64,000 bases of DNA from Rhizobiaceae bacterium CPCC 101076 (GTDB lineage Bacteria; Pseudomonadota; Alphaproteobacteria; Rhizobiales; Methylopilaceae): positions 186,001 through 250,000 of the forward strand of contig QDFX01000003.1 in NCBI GenBank assembly GCA_003347645.1. The letters run 5' to 3'. The first letter of the stretch is position 1. Every line of letters begins with the position of its first letter. The notes beneath the pieces are model-generated. The model was given only the letters and a program-made list of their open reading frames with translations, did no database searches and was not told where the DNA came from. The position numbers and the translations under genes were made by a program. Shown in pieces: positions 8,410 through 16,074 of the stretch.

Positions 8410-9404
8410 AGGACTTCTGGATATCGTCCGGCCATCATCTGCTCGACCATGACGAAAACGGCCGGCTGGTCGTCACCGATGAATTTCTGAAGGCCTATCT
8501 GGCGCGGCCGGAACTCGTTCCGCCTGATGACGCCTGCGCTGCGGAACGGGCGCTACATTCGAGCCTTCTTGCCGAGCCGCGGCGAAAGGTGTCCGCTTCC
8601 GAGATCGATGCACTCGACGACGAGGACGCGCGCGAGAATTGGCGGGTCATGCTCACTTTTCGCGACCGGCTGATATCCGAGCCGACGCTCGAGGCAGCCT
8701 ATCTCAATCTGGTGCGGGGTGATCTGTCCGGAACGCCGTCGCTGTTCTTGAACCAACTCACCCAGGTCGTTCTCCGCAATGCCTTGGACGGCTGCGAGGA
8801 CCCGCACATCGTCAGGGCATCCGAGCTGTTTTTCCGTCCCCAGCGTGCGAGCGTCCACGAGGAAAGCTTGCTGCTGGCCGATCAGGAAATCATTGAGGAG
8901 CATGAGGGCCAGCGTGCGAACTCGCCATTGCTGCAGATGTTCGCCGGGCCGGCAGTGACCGATCTCGACGTTCTGGAGGCATCGAACGCCGACGGGTATT
9001 TCGAACGGAGCGACGCCTTCGACATGGTCCTGAGCTTCGCCGGCACGGAGGGCAGGGCAGGGCTCGCCCGCGCTCTGGAGATATGGATCGCCCATCTGCT
9101 CGGTATCCGCGTCTCCATCGAACCCGTTGCGAAGGCGGAAGACACCGACTGGGCGTGGTTCGTCGGCCTCGATGCCGAGGCGACCCGCATCGGCAATGCG
9201 CTGTGGCGCGGCCACGAGGTCGGCGATGACGCTCTCGACCGGATTGTCGGGCTGTTTCGCCTGTCCTTTGAGGAAAGCACCGTCGCGCGATCCGAAATCG
9301 CAGGACGACCGGTCTGGCTGTTCCTGGCGACTGCACCCGACAAGACGATCCGGCTCAAGCCGCAAAACCTCATCACCGGTCTGCCGCTGGCGGAGGCGAG
9401 CTGA
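8406..9404 (+). CDS. DUF6352-like protein of FDH locus
   Basis: A 332-residue, acidic, helix-rich cytosolic protein beginning MKDFWISSGHHLLD, an N-terminus I associate with DUF6352. The next segments (TDEFLKAYLARPELVPP and a long helical middle) show no metal-binding cysteines or nucleotide loops. The start overlaps the preceding stop (ATGA) and its stop overlaps the next ATG by 1 bp, so the four genes form a coupled operon. Function is unknown; an FDH assembly or quality-control role is only inferred. Confidence 0.65.
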   Translation: MKDFWISSGHHLLDHDENGRLVVTDEFLKAYLARPELVPPDDACAAERALHSSLLAEPRRKVSASEIDALDDEDARENWRVMLTFRDRLISEPTLEAAYLNLVRGDLSGTPSLFLNQLTQVVLRNALDGCEDPHIVRASELFFRPQRASVHEESLLLADQEIIEEHEGQRANSPLLQMFAGPAVTDLDVLEASNADGYFERSDAFDMVLSFAGTEGRAGLARALEIWIAHLLGIRVSIEPVAKAEDTDWAWFVGLDAEATRIGNALWRGHEVGDDALDRIVGLFRLSFEESTVARSEIAGRPVWLFLATAPDKTIRLKPQNLITGLPLAEAS

Positions 9405-9853
9405 TGGCGTCAGTGGCTTTTAAGGTGGGGGTCATCGTCGAGCGGCATCCGGCGGTTACCCAATGGGCTGACTATTCCTGGCGCGTGTCCCAAGTGCTGG
9501 TCGAGCCGCCCGAGATCCCGATCGGTACCGTGTTGAAGAACGAAGCGGGCGTCCTGAGCCTCTTCGCCGGTTATGCCGAGGTCGAGTTCCACTCGGTTGA
9601 GAGCGGTAATTATCGCGACAATCTCGCGAGCGGTCAGCCGAGCCTCTGGGTCGTGCTTGAAGCCGGCGAGACCCCGGGCGAAATTGATCTGGTTGCGGTC
9701 CTTGCGGACCCAGCGGAGGGGGAGGCGATGACCGAAGCGGGCGATCTCATCGTCGAAGCGGTGCCGATGCCTGCCTCACTCGCGGCCGAACTCGTGATCT
9801 TCGTCGCCCAACATCACGTCGAACAGGTTTTCGTCAAGCGGATCAGAGATTAG
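9404..9853 (+). CDS. DUF3305 family protein
   Basis: A 149-residue protein with the DUF3305 hallmarks: an early strand VGVIVERHPAVTQWADYSWRV, a middle GYAEVEFHSVESGNYRDNL, then PSLWVVLE, and a terminal VFVKRIRD. The family is found next to DUF3306 and formate dehydrogenase genes and is uncharacterised. It is last in the four-gene + strand operon. The DUF3306 partner is about 6 kb away on the opposite strand, which is a split arrangement. Confidence 0.78.
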   Translation: MASVAFKVGVIVERHPAVTQWADYSWRVSQVLVEPPEIPIGTVLKNEAGVLSLFAGYAEVEFHSVESGNYRDNLASGQPSLWVVLEAGETPGEIDLVAVLADPAEGEAMTEAGDLIVEAVPMPASLAAELVIFVAQHHVEQVFVKRIRD

Positions 9854-9904
9854 GCCTGATACTCGACCGGCGTGTGCGACGCCGTCCACGTGGCATTTCA
9901 TCCG

Positions 9905-9919
9905 TTAACCGCGCGTTAA
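9905..9919. promoter_or_regulatory. CtrA-type binding site TTAA-N7-TTAA
   Basis: TTAACCGCGCGTTAA is a perfect match to the full CtrA consensus (TTAA, 7 bp, TTAA) known from alphaproteobacteria. It lies about 90 bp upstream of the HD-GYP protein start and is itself an inverted repeat. Cell-cycle control of that gene is inferred. Confidence 0.55.
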
Positions 9920-9951
9920 TTGAGGACAATCAATCTACAACTAAAGGGAGA

Positions 9952-9984
9952 ATGACTAAGCGGCCACTCGCTCGAAAAAGGTGA
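9952..9984 (+). other. Possible 10-codon leader ORF ahead of the HD-GYP gene
   Basis: ATG preceded directly by AAGGGAGA encodes MTKRPLARKR and stops at 9982-9984, 22 bp before the HD-GYP start. The Shine-Dalgarno-like sequence is good, but so short a basic peptide can occur by chance. Confidence 0.25.
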
Positions 9985-10006
9985 GGACCGCATAGGTGAT
10001 CCGACA

Positions 10007-11107
10007 ATGCTGCGATCCCAGGACCTGGCGGCTGGTCACCACGACAAAGTCGCGGCGGTTATCGTCGTCGGCGACGATACGGTGTCGTCTCCTGTCTATG
10101 ACTTGCAGGACGCGGACTTCGTCGACATCGCCGACGAAAAATGCGCGCGATACGATTTCGGATCGCCGCAGGCGGTGGTGTTCGATGTCGCCCTGTCCAG
10201 AGAAAACATTGCGATCATCCAGAGCCTAAATCCCGTTCTGCCGAAGAAGCGGGTTTTCTCCGTCGATCTGAAAAGCTTTCGGGCGCGGATCCAGGCAAAC
10301 AGCCTCGGCGCCACCGCACTGATCAACCGTCCCATCAGGATGCGGGAACTCAACTACTGCATTCAGGAGCTGATCGGGACGACACAACGAAAGCGCGACC
10401 GGCGACAGGTCGAGATCGATCGGTCGATCAAGGGCGCCGCCAGCGCGCTGACGTCGATGTTCGACGGCATTTCGACGGGCGCGAAGCTCGACGTCGAGGG
10501 CGCGCTTCGGGCCTGCGGCGACATCGGTGCTGCGATTCCGGAATTCGGCCAGGAGAAATGGTTGGACAATATACGCAAGCACCACGTGAGCACCTTCCAG
10601 CACTGTCTCCTGGTCACGAGCGTGGCGACCATGTTCGGACAGTCACTCGGCATGAGGCGCGCGGATGTCGTGGCGCTGACCATGGCGGGCATGCTCCATG
10701 ATATCGGAAAGGCGACCATCCCGGTGGCGCTGCTCGACAAGCCGGGGAAGCTGACCGACGCCGAACTCAAGATCATCAAGTCCCATCCCGAGGTCGGATC
10801 CCGCTATCTGTCGTCGACCGTGATCCGACCGGACATCCTGCATGCGGTCCGGCATCACCACGAGGCTCTAGACGGCAGCGGCTATCCGGACGGCCTGAGC
10901 GGCCATCAGATACCGGACATGACCCGAATTCTGACGGTTTGCGACATTTACGCCGCGCTGATTGAACGGCGCTCCTACAAGGAGCCGCTACCGCCGGCCG
11001 CGGCGATCGACGTGCTCCGCACATTGGCGACCGGTGGCAAAGTCGAAGGTGCTCTCGTCGAAGCGCTGGCATCGGCCGTCTTCGACCGGACAACCGCCTC
11101 GGCTTGA
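10007..11107 (+). CDS. Response-regulator-like protein with C-terminal HD-GYP domain
   Basis: A 366-residue cytosolic protein. Residues about 1-125 resemble a receiver domain: an Asp in AVVFDVALS could be the phosphoacceptor, but the conserved Lys-Pro is Arg-Pro (NRPI). Residues about 195-345 are an HD-GYP phosphodiesterase: HCLLV helix, HDIGK metal motif, HPEVG, HHEALDGSGYP and the GYP triad, then CDIYAAL. It should hydrolyse cyclic di-GMP, with the N-terminus as regulatory module. The start has AGGTGA 7 bp upstream. It stands alone, and a CtrA-type site about 90 bp upstream suggests cell-cycle-linked expression. Confidence 0.88.
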   Translation: MLRSQDLAAGHHDKVAAVIVVGDDTVSSPVYDLQDADFVDIADEKCARYDFGSPQAVVFDVALSRENIAIIQSLNPVLPKKRVFSVDLKSFRARIQANSLGATALINRPIRMRELNYCIQELIGTTQRKRDRRQVEIDRSIKGAASALTSMFDGISTGAKLDVEGALRACGDIGAAIPEFGQEKWLDNIRKHHVSTFQHCLLVTSVATMFGQSLGMRRADVVALTMAGMLHDIGKATIPVALLDKPGKLTDAELKIIKSHPEVGSRYLSSTVIRPDILHAVRHHHEALDGSGYPDGLSGHQIPDMTRILTVCDIYAALIERRSYKEPLPPAAAIDVLRTLATGGKVEGALVEALASAVFDRTTASA

Positions 11108-11146
11108 GCGGAGACAGCGTGCGGTGAGGAGAGGCGCGCCAAAGGA

Positions 11147-12739
11147 TCAAAAGCCGTTTGCTGCGCCGTCGCTTCGGGGATCGGCTGCACCCTCGAGCAG
11201 GCCGGACTTTTGCCTGACGATGGCGCCAGCGTGCCCCATCGTCGATGTAAATTCGTCCAGCACTTCGACGTTGTGACCGGCAGCGCGAAGCTCTGAGATC
11301 ATATCCGGAGAAAAGCGGTTCTCCAGCTTCAAGGTGACGCTCTCCTCGCCCCAAGTCCGGCCGAGCAGCCAGCGCGGAGCGGTGACTGCCGTCTGCAATT
11401 CCTGGCCGAACATCGCGTAGCGACTGAAGATCGCCGCCTGTGTTTGCGGTTGGCCCTCGCCACCCATCGTTCCGTAGACCATGTCGCGGCCATCGTCGAA
11501 CCGGGCGAAGGCGGGATTGAGCGTGTGAAACGGGCGGCGGCCCGGCCTGAGCGCGCGGGGATTGTTGTCGTCCGAGAGGACGAAGCTGGCCCCCCTGTTC
11601 TGCCAGAGCACGCCGGTCTGCGGCAGGACGAGACCTGAGCCGAATTCGAAGAAGATGCTCTGGATGAAGCTCGCGGAGATACCGTCCTTGTCGATCGCGC
11701 CGAGCCAGACAGTGTCGCCGGCCAAGGGTGGCGCGGGCCAGGGCAGGGCACGGCCGGGGTCGATCTTATGGGCGAGCGAATCCAGAACCGAGCCATCAAG
11801 AAAAGCATCGGGCGCATGGGCCATCGCATCGGGATCGCCGATGATGCGATCACGGACGAGGAATGCCTGCTTGGTGGCCTCGACGAGCCCGTGGATATGG
11901 GAAAAGCCGTCCGCGTCCCGCACGCCAAGCCTGCTGAAGATGCCGAGGATCATCAGCGAGGACAGGCCCTGTGTCGGCGGCGGGAAATTGTAGAGCGTCG
12001 CGCCGGGCAGCTTCATCGACAGCGGCGCACGACTGCGGGCCCGATGCCGCTCCAGGTCTTCCCCGCGAACCGGTGAGCCACTGGTCTCAAGATCAGCCGC
12101 GATCTCGCGCGCCAGGGCTCCGGTGTAAAAGTCGTCGACGCCGTCGCGGCCGATACGGTGGAGTGTTCTGGCGAGCGCCGGCGATTTGAGCGTTTCGCCG
12201 GTCGCAGGCGCGCTACCGCCGGCCAGGAAGGCATCGACGAAGCCCGGCACGTCCCGCAGTTCGCCGAGTTTCGAGACAGTCAGCTCGTTCTGGCTCGCGG
12301 TGACCGGAAAACCCTCGTCGGCATACCAGACGGCATCTTCCACGAGTCTAGACAGAGGCAGCGCGCCGCCGTGTCCGGACGAGATGCGGAGCGCCTCACC
12401 CCAGCCTGAGACCGTCGCCGCCACGGTGTTCGCCGCGAGCGGACCGCGCGTCGGAATGCTCGCGAAGCCGCGTTCACGATAGTACGAAACGTCGGCCAGC
12501 GCCGCTGCCTGTCCGCAGGCCTCGACGGCCACGGGCTCCTGTCCGGGGGCGGCAATCAGCCAGAAGCCGTCGCCGCCGATCCCGTTCATATGCGGATAGA
12601 CCACCGCCAAAGCCGCCGCCATCGCGACAGTCGCCTCGATGGCATTGCCGCCATCGCGAAGGATGCGAAGCCCGGCCTCGCTCGCCAGGTGATGCGGCGA
12701 GGTGACCATGCCCCGCCGGGCGCGAACCGTGTTCAGCAT
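11147..12739 (-). CDS. Gamma-glutamyltransferase family protein (Ntn hydrolase)
   Basis: A 530-residue protein of the gamma-glutamyltranspeptidase family. The N-terminal part has the usual GMVTSPHHLAS and GGNAIEATVAMAAALAVVYPH segments and MNGIGGDGFWL; the autocleavage/nucleophile Thr is in AGDTVWLGAID near the middle, and YGTMGGEGQPQTQ follows. No clear signal peptide, so a cytosolic YwrD-like hydrolase or acylase is more likely than classical periplasmic GGT. The start at 12739 follows the TRAP large-subunit stop by 7 bp, so the enzyme is probably the last gene of the TRAP operon and acts on the imported compound. An upstream start at 12781 would overlap the permease. Confidence 0.85.
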   Translation of the reverse strand: MLNTVRARRGMVTSPHHLASEAGLRILRDGGNAIEATVAMAAALAVVYPHMNGIGGDGFWLIAAPGQEPVAVEACGQAAALADVSYYRERGFASIPTRGPLAANTVAATVSGWGEALRISSGHGGALPLSRLVEDAVWYADEGFPVTASQNELTVSKLGELRDVPGFVDAFLAGGSAPATGETLKSPALARTLHRIGRDGVDDFYTGALAREIAADLETSGSPVRGEDLERHRARSRAPLSMKLPGATLYNFPPPTQGLSSLMILGIFSRLGVRDADGFSHIHGLVEATKQAFLVRDRIIGDPDAMAHAPDAFLDGSVLDSLAHKIDPGRALPWPAPPLAGDTVWLGAIDKDGISASFIQSIFFEFGSGLVLPQTGVLWQNRGASFVLSDDNNPRALRPGRRPFHTLNPAFARFDDGRDMVYGTMGGEGQPQTQAAIFSRYAMFGQELQTAVTAPRWLLGRTWGEESVTLKLENRFSPDMISELRAAGHNVEVLDEFTSTMGHAGAIVRQKSGLLEGAADPRSDGAANGF

Positions 12740-12746
12740 CTTGGTT

Positions 12747-14073
12747 CTACCAGCCGATGGCTTCGGGGAGCCATGTGGCAAGGCCGGGGAAGGCGAATAC
12801 GAGGGTCAGCGCGATCAGCTGCAACACGATGAACGGCACGACGCCTTTGTAGATGTCGAGCGTGGAGACCTCGGGAGGCGCCACGCCGCGCAGGTAGAAC
12901 AATGCCCAGCCGAACGGTGGGGTGAGGAAAGAAGTCTGGAGAATCGTCGCGATCAACGCCGCGGCCCAGACGAGGTCGACGCCAGCCGACTGCATCAGCG
13001 GCAGGAACATCGGCACCACGATGTAGCTGATCTCGATCCATTCGATGAAGAAGCCGAGCACGAAGATGGATCGCCAGCATGAAGATGAGGATGCCGTTCG
13101 TGCCGCCCGGAACCATGCTGAACATGTCGTGCACCAGACGCTCGCCGCCGAGGCCGCGGAAGGAGAGCGCGAAGACCTGCGAGCAGATAAGGATGAAGAA
13201 CATCATCGCAGTGATGCGCGCGGTGGAGTTCACTGTCTCGACCAGCGTCTTGAGCGTTAGCCGGCCAGCGACGGCGGCGACGAGTATCGAACCGACGGCG
13301 CCCATGCTGGCGGCCTCGGTGGGGGCCGCAATGCCGCCGATGATCGAGCCGAGCACGGCGACGACGAGCGCGATCGGCGGCAGGCCGACCTTCAGCACCT
13401 TGAGCCAAAGCTCCTTGCGCGGCATCGCCTGGCGTTCTTCCAGCGGGATCGGTGGCACCTTTTCCGGCCAGATGATGCCGGAGGCGATGATCCAGGCGCA
13501 GAAGATCGCCGAGAGCAGCAGGCCGGGAAGGACGGTGGCGGCGAAGAGCGTGCCGACGGATTCGCCGAGGATGTCGGCCAGGAGGATGAGGATCGTACTC
13601 GGCGGAATGAGCTGGCCGAGCGTGCCCGAAGCGCAGATCGTCCCGCAGGCGAGGCTTTTGTCGTAGCCGCGGCGGAGCAGCGTCGGCAACGTAAGCAGGC
13701 CGAGGGTGACGATGGTAGCGCCGACGATGCCGGTGGTCGCTCCCATCAGCACGCCGACGAGCACGATTCCGAGGCCCATGCCACCGCGCAGGCTGCCGGA
13801 CAGATGGCCGATGACCTCCATCAGCTCGTCCGCCATTCGCGATTTCTCGAGCATCACGCCCATGAAGACGAAGAGCGGGATCGCGATCAGCGTGTAATTC
13901 GCGGTGACGCCGTAGATGCGCGCCGGCAGGAGGTTGAAAAGGCCGGTGCCGAAGCCGAGCCAGCCAAAGAAGAATCCCGAGATCGCGAGCGTCAGCGCGA
14001 CCGGAACGCCGACGAACAAAAGGACGAAGAAGGACGCGATACAGCCGAGGGCCAGAATTTCATTCCACGGCAT
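12747..14073 (-). pseudogene. dctM: TRAP transporter large permease DctM, frameshifted
   Basis: About 440 residues of a DctM-type permease with a dozen hydrophobic segments, readable from 14073. The frame is lost near 13061-13075, where coding continues in another frame as LGFFIEWIEISYIVVP, a standard DctM segment, to a natural stop at 12747. The local sequence reads MLA-I then a surplus base (or 4 bases, given a GATC-CATC near-duplication) before FVLGFF. Everything else in the gene is intact. Either a recent inactivating mutation or a sequencing error; with an intact DctP and DctQ beside it the latter is possible. Overlaps dctQ by 14 bp. Confidence 0.88.
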
Positions 14074-14611
14074 TGATGCTCACCGTGCCGCCGGACGTTG
14101 CGTCCGAGCCGCCGAAGAAGGGTTGAACCGTGCGCAGAACCCAGGCCAGGCTCTGCAGCGCGAGAAGCACGAAGCCGGCGGGAATGAGCGCCTTGAGGAT
14201 GAAGCGGTAGGGAAGGCCACCCGGGTCGGGCGAGCCCTCGCCGATGCGCCACGACTGCATGACGTAGGGCAGCGAGAGCTTCACGATGATCAGCGAGATC
14301 GTCAGGATCGACAGCGCCGAGAACAGATTGATCGCGTGCTGAACCAGGCGCGGCAGATAGCCGTAGAAGATGTCGACCTGGACGTGGCCTTCATGCTTGA
14401 TCGTATAGGCGATGCAGAGCAGCGTCAGCGGCGACATCAGGTGCCATTCGAGCTCCTGCATCGCGACCGATCCGGTGTGGAACAGGTAGCGAAGCAGGAC
14501 GTTCGTCGCCATCACCACGACCAGCGCGAAGCCGGACCAAGCGGCGATTCGGCCCGAGACCTCGACGATTGCGTCGAGGCCGTGGGCCCACTTTTCCAAT
14601 GTCTCGACCAT
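14060..14611 (-). CDS. dctQ: TRAP transporter small permease DctQ
   Basis: A 183-residue membrane protein with four hydrophobic segments and the family motif around MQELEWHLMSPLTLLCIAY, GHVQVDIFYG following. It bridges the binding protein to the large permease in Na+-driven uptake of organic acids. It begins 6 bp after the dctP stop and overlaps dctM by 14 bp. The solute is set by the TakP-like binding protein upstream. Confidence 0.9.
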   Translation of the reverse strand: MVETLEKWAHGLDAIVEVSGRIAAWSGFALVVVMATNVLLRYLFHTGSVAMQELEWHLMSPLTLLCIAYTIKHEGHVQVDIFYGYLPRLVQHAINLFSALSILTISLIIVKLSLPYVMQSWRIGEGSPDPGGLPYRFILKALIPAGFVLLALQSLAWVLRTVQPFFGGSDATSGGTVSINAVE

Positions 14612-14617
14612 GATGGA

Positions 14618-15697
14618 TCAGGCGCGGATCTGTTCTTGGTAGACGGCTTCCGAGATGCCGGCCCACTTGTCGTGCTTGGTCTTGAAGGCGGTGAACGAGT
14701 CGTAAACCTTCTTGATCTTCGGATCGCTGGCGGCGAGGTCGGAAAGCGTCTGCTTGGAAACCTCGCGGAGCTTCTCGACCACCGGACCCGGCAGCGGGCC
14801 GGCGATCACGCCTTCCTTGGCCACTAGTTCGTCAAGCGCGTCGGAATTGGTCGCCTCGCACCAGGTGTGACTCGTCACGACGCAGGCGGCGGCGGCGCTG
14901 CGGACGATCTCCTTCAGGTCGGCCGGAAGCGAGTCCCAGGCGGCCTTGTTGACGATCAGCTCGGTGACGTTGTTCGGTTCGTGCCAGCCGGTCGTGTAGT
15001 AGTATTTCGCCGCCTTCTGCAGGCCGAGGCGGCGATCCTGGAACGGGCCGACGAACTCCGCCGCGTCGATGACGCCGCGCTCGAGGGCGGGGAATATCTC
15101 GCCGCCCGGAAGCAGCTTCACGTCGACACCGAGCTTTGCATAGACCTTACCGGCGAGGCCGGGGATGCGCATCTTCAGGCCCTTAAAGTCCTCGACCTTC
15201 TCGATCGGCTTGCGGAACCATCCGGTCATCTGCACACCGGTATTGCCGAGCGGCATCGGGACGAGGTTGAACGGGGTGTAGAGTTCCTCCCAGAGGGCGA
15301 GGCCGCCGCCATGGTAGATCCAGGCGGTGTGGCCCTGGAAGTTCAGGCCGAACGGCACCGTGGTGAAGAACTGCGCCGCCGGCACCTTGCCGGCCCAGAA
15401 ATAGGAATTCGAGGCGTTCATCTCGACCGTGCCGGCTGAGACGGCGTCGAAGCCCTCGAAAGCCGGGATCAGCTCGCCCGCGGCGAAGTGCTGGATGTTC
15501 AGGCGGCCACCCGACATATTCTTAACGAGCTCGCAGAAATAGGTCGGGCTGCCGGGGCCGGTGACGTAGAACGGCGAGCCCGGACCGTAGGAATTGGTCA
15601 TCTTCCAGTTGAAGCTCTGCTGCGCCCGGGCGACGGCCGGCGCGGCGAGGGTTGCGGTTCCCGCGACACCCGCGGTGAGGAATTTACGGCGATCCAT
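14618..15697 (-). CDS. dctP: TRAP transporter periplasmic binding protein, TakP-like (2-oxoacid type)
   Basis: A 359-residue protein with an N-terminal Tat-like signal (MDRRKFLTAG, Ala-rich core, ARAQ cleavage region). MRIPGLAGKVYAKLG, GGEIFPALERGVIDAAEFVGP and a GWHEPNN segment correspond to the TakP group of TRAP binding proteins, which bind 2-oxo acids (pyruvate, 2-oxobutyrate and branched relatives) using a conserved Glu/Arg and Trp. The solute here is inferred, not known. AAAGGGA precedes the ATG. A 377 bp region separates it from the divergent AraC-amidase fusion, a likely regulatory pair. Confidence 0.9.
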   Translation of the reverse strand: MDRRKFLTAGVAGTATLAAPAVARAQQSFNWKMTNSYGPGSPFYVTGPGSPTYFCELVKNMSGGRLNIQHFAAGELIPAFEGFDAVSAGTVEMNASNSYFWAGKVPAAQFFTTVPFGLNFQGHTAWIYHGGGLALWEELYTPFNLVPMPLGNTGVQMTGWFRKPIEKVEDFKGLKMRIPGLAGKVYAKLGVDVKLLPGGEIFPALERGVIDAAEFVGPFQDRRLGLQKAAKYYYTTGWHEPNNVTELIVNKAAWDSLPADLKEIVRSAAAACVVTSHTWCEATNSDALDELVAKEGVIAGPLPGPVVEKLREVSKQTLSDLAASDPKIKKVYDSFTAFKTKHDKWAGISEAVYQEQIRA

Positions 15698-16074
15698 CTC
15701 GATCCCTTTCGTTCTGCGATGCTGCGACCGCAGCAGGACGTGTTTGACCGCGCCGTCCGAAGGACAGCGGTTCGGGTAGCGCATCCGGGATGCGCCCTGA
15801 GTTCTGTATTGGTGCCCGGCGAGGCGCCCCTGCCTCGTCGATGTGCAAGAAGTCTTGCAGGCTCTCTCGTCCGCCGCAATCCGTATCGGCCAAGAGAGGT
15901 CGGCGCTGGATTCACTTTCTTGTTCTAAAAAGAACAATCAGTTCAATATCTTATCGCTGATTGGCGCGCGACCGACGCCGCTCTGCGGCGGGTTTAGGCA
16001 AATTTTTGTGCGCGGTTCGTCAAGATGGCACGGAGCCTGCTAGGCAAAGTGGCAGCTTCTCCGAGTGCAGTCAG
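15698..16074. promoter_or_regulatory. Divergent promoter region with three inverted repeats
   Basis: No gene seen in these 377 bp between the TRAP operon and the AraC-amidase fusion. Three perfect inverted repeats stand out: GCGCATC-CGG-GATGCGC (15779-15795), TTGTTCT-AAAA-AGAACAA (15920-15937) and CGCCGC-TCT-GCGGCG (15976-15990). The middle one lies in AT-rich sequence and is the best operator candidate for the AraC-type regulator; the GC-rich ones may be leader hairpins. Confidence 0.45.

Noticed and set aside
9996-10229. Alternative + strand frame overlapping the HD-GYP start
   Set aside because: Different frame, Arg/Ser-rich translation without motifs; the HD-GYP frame explains the region.
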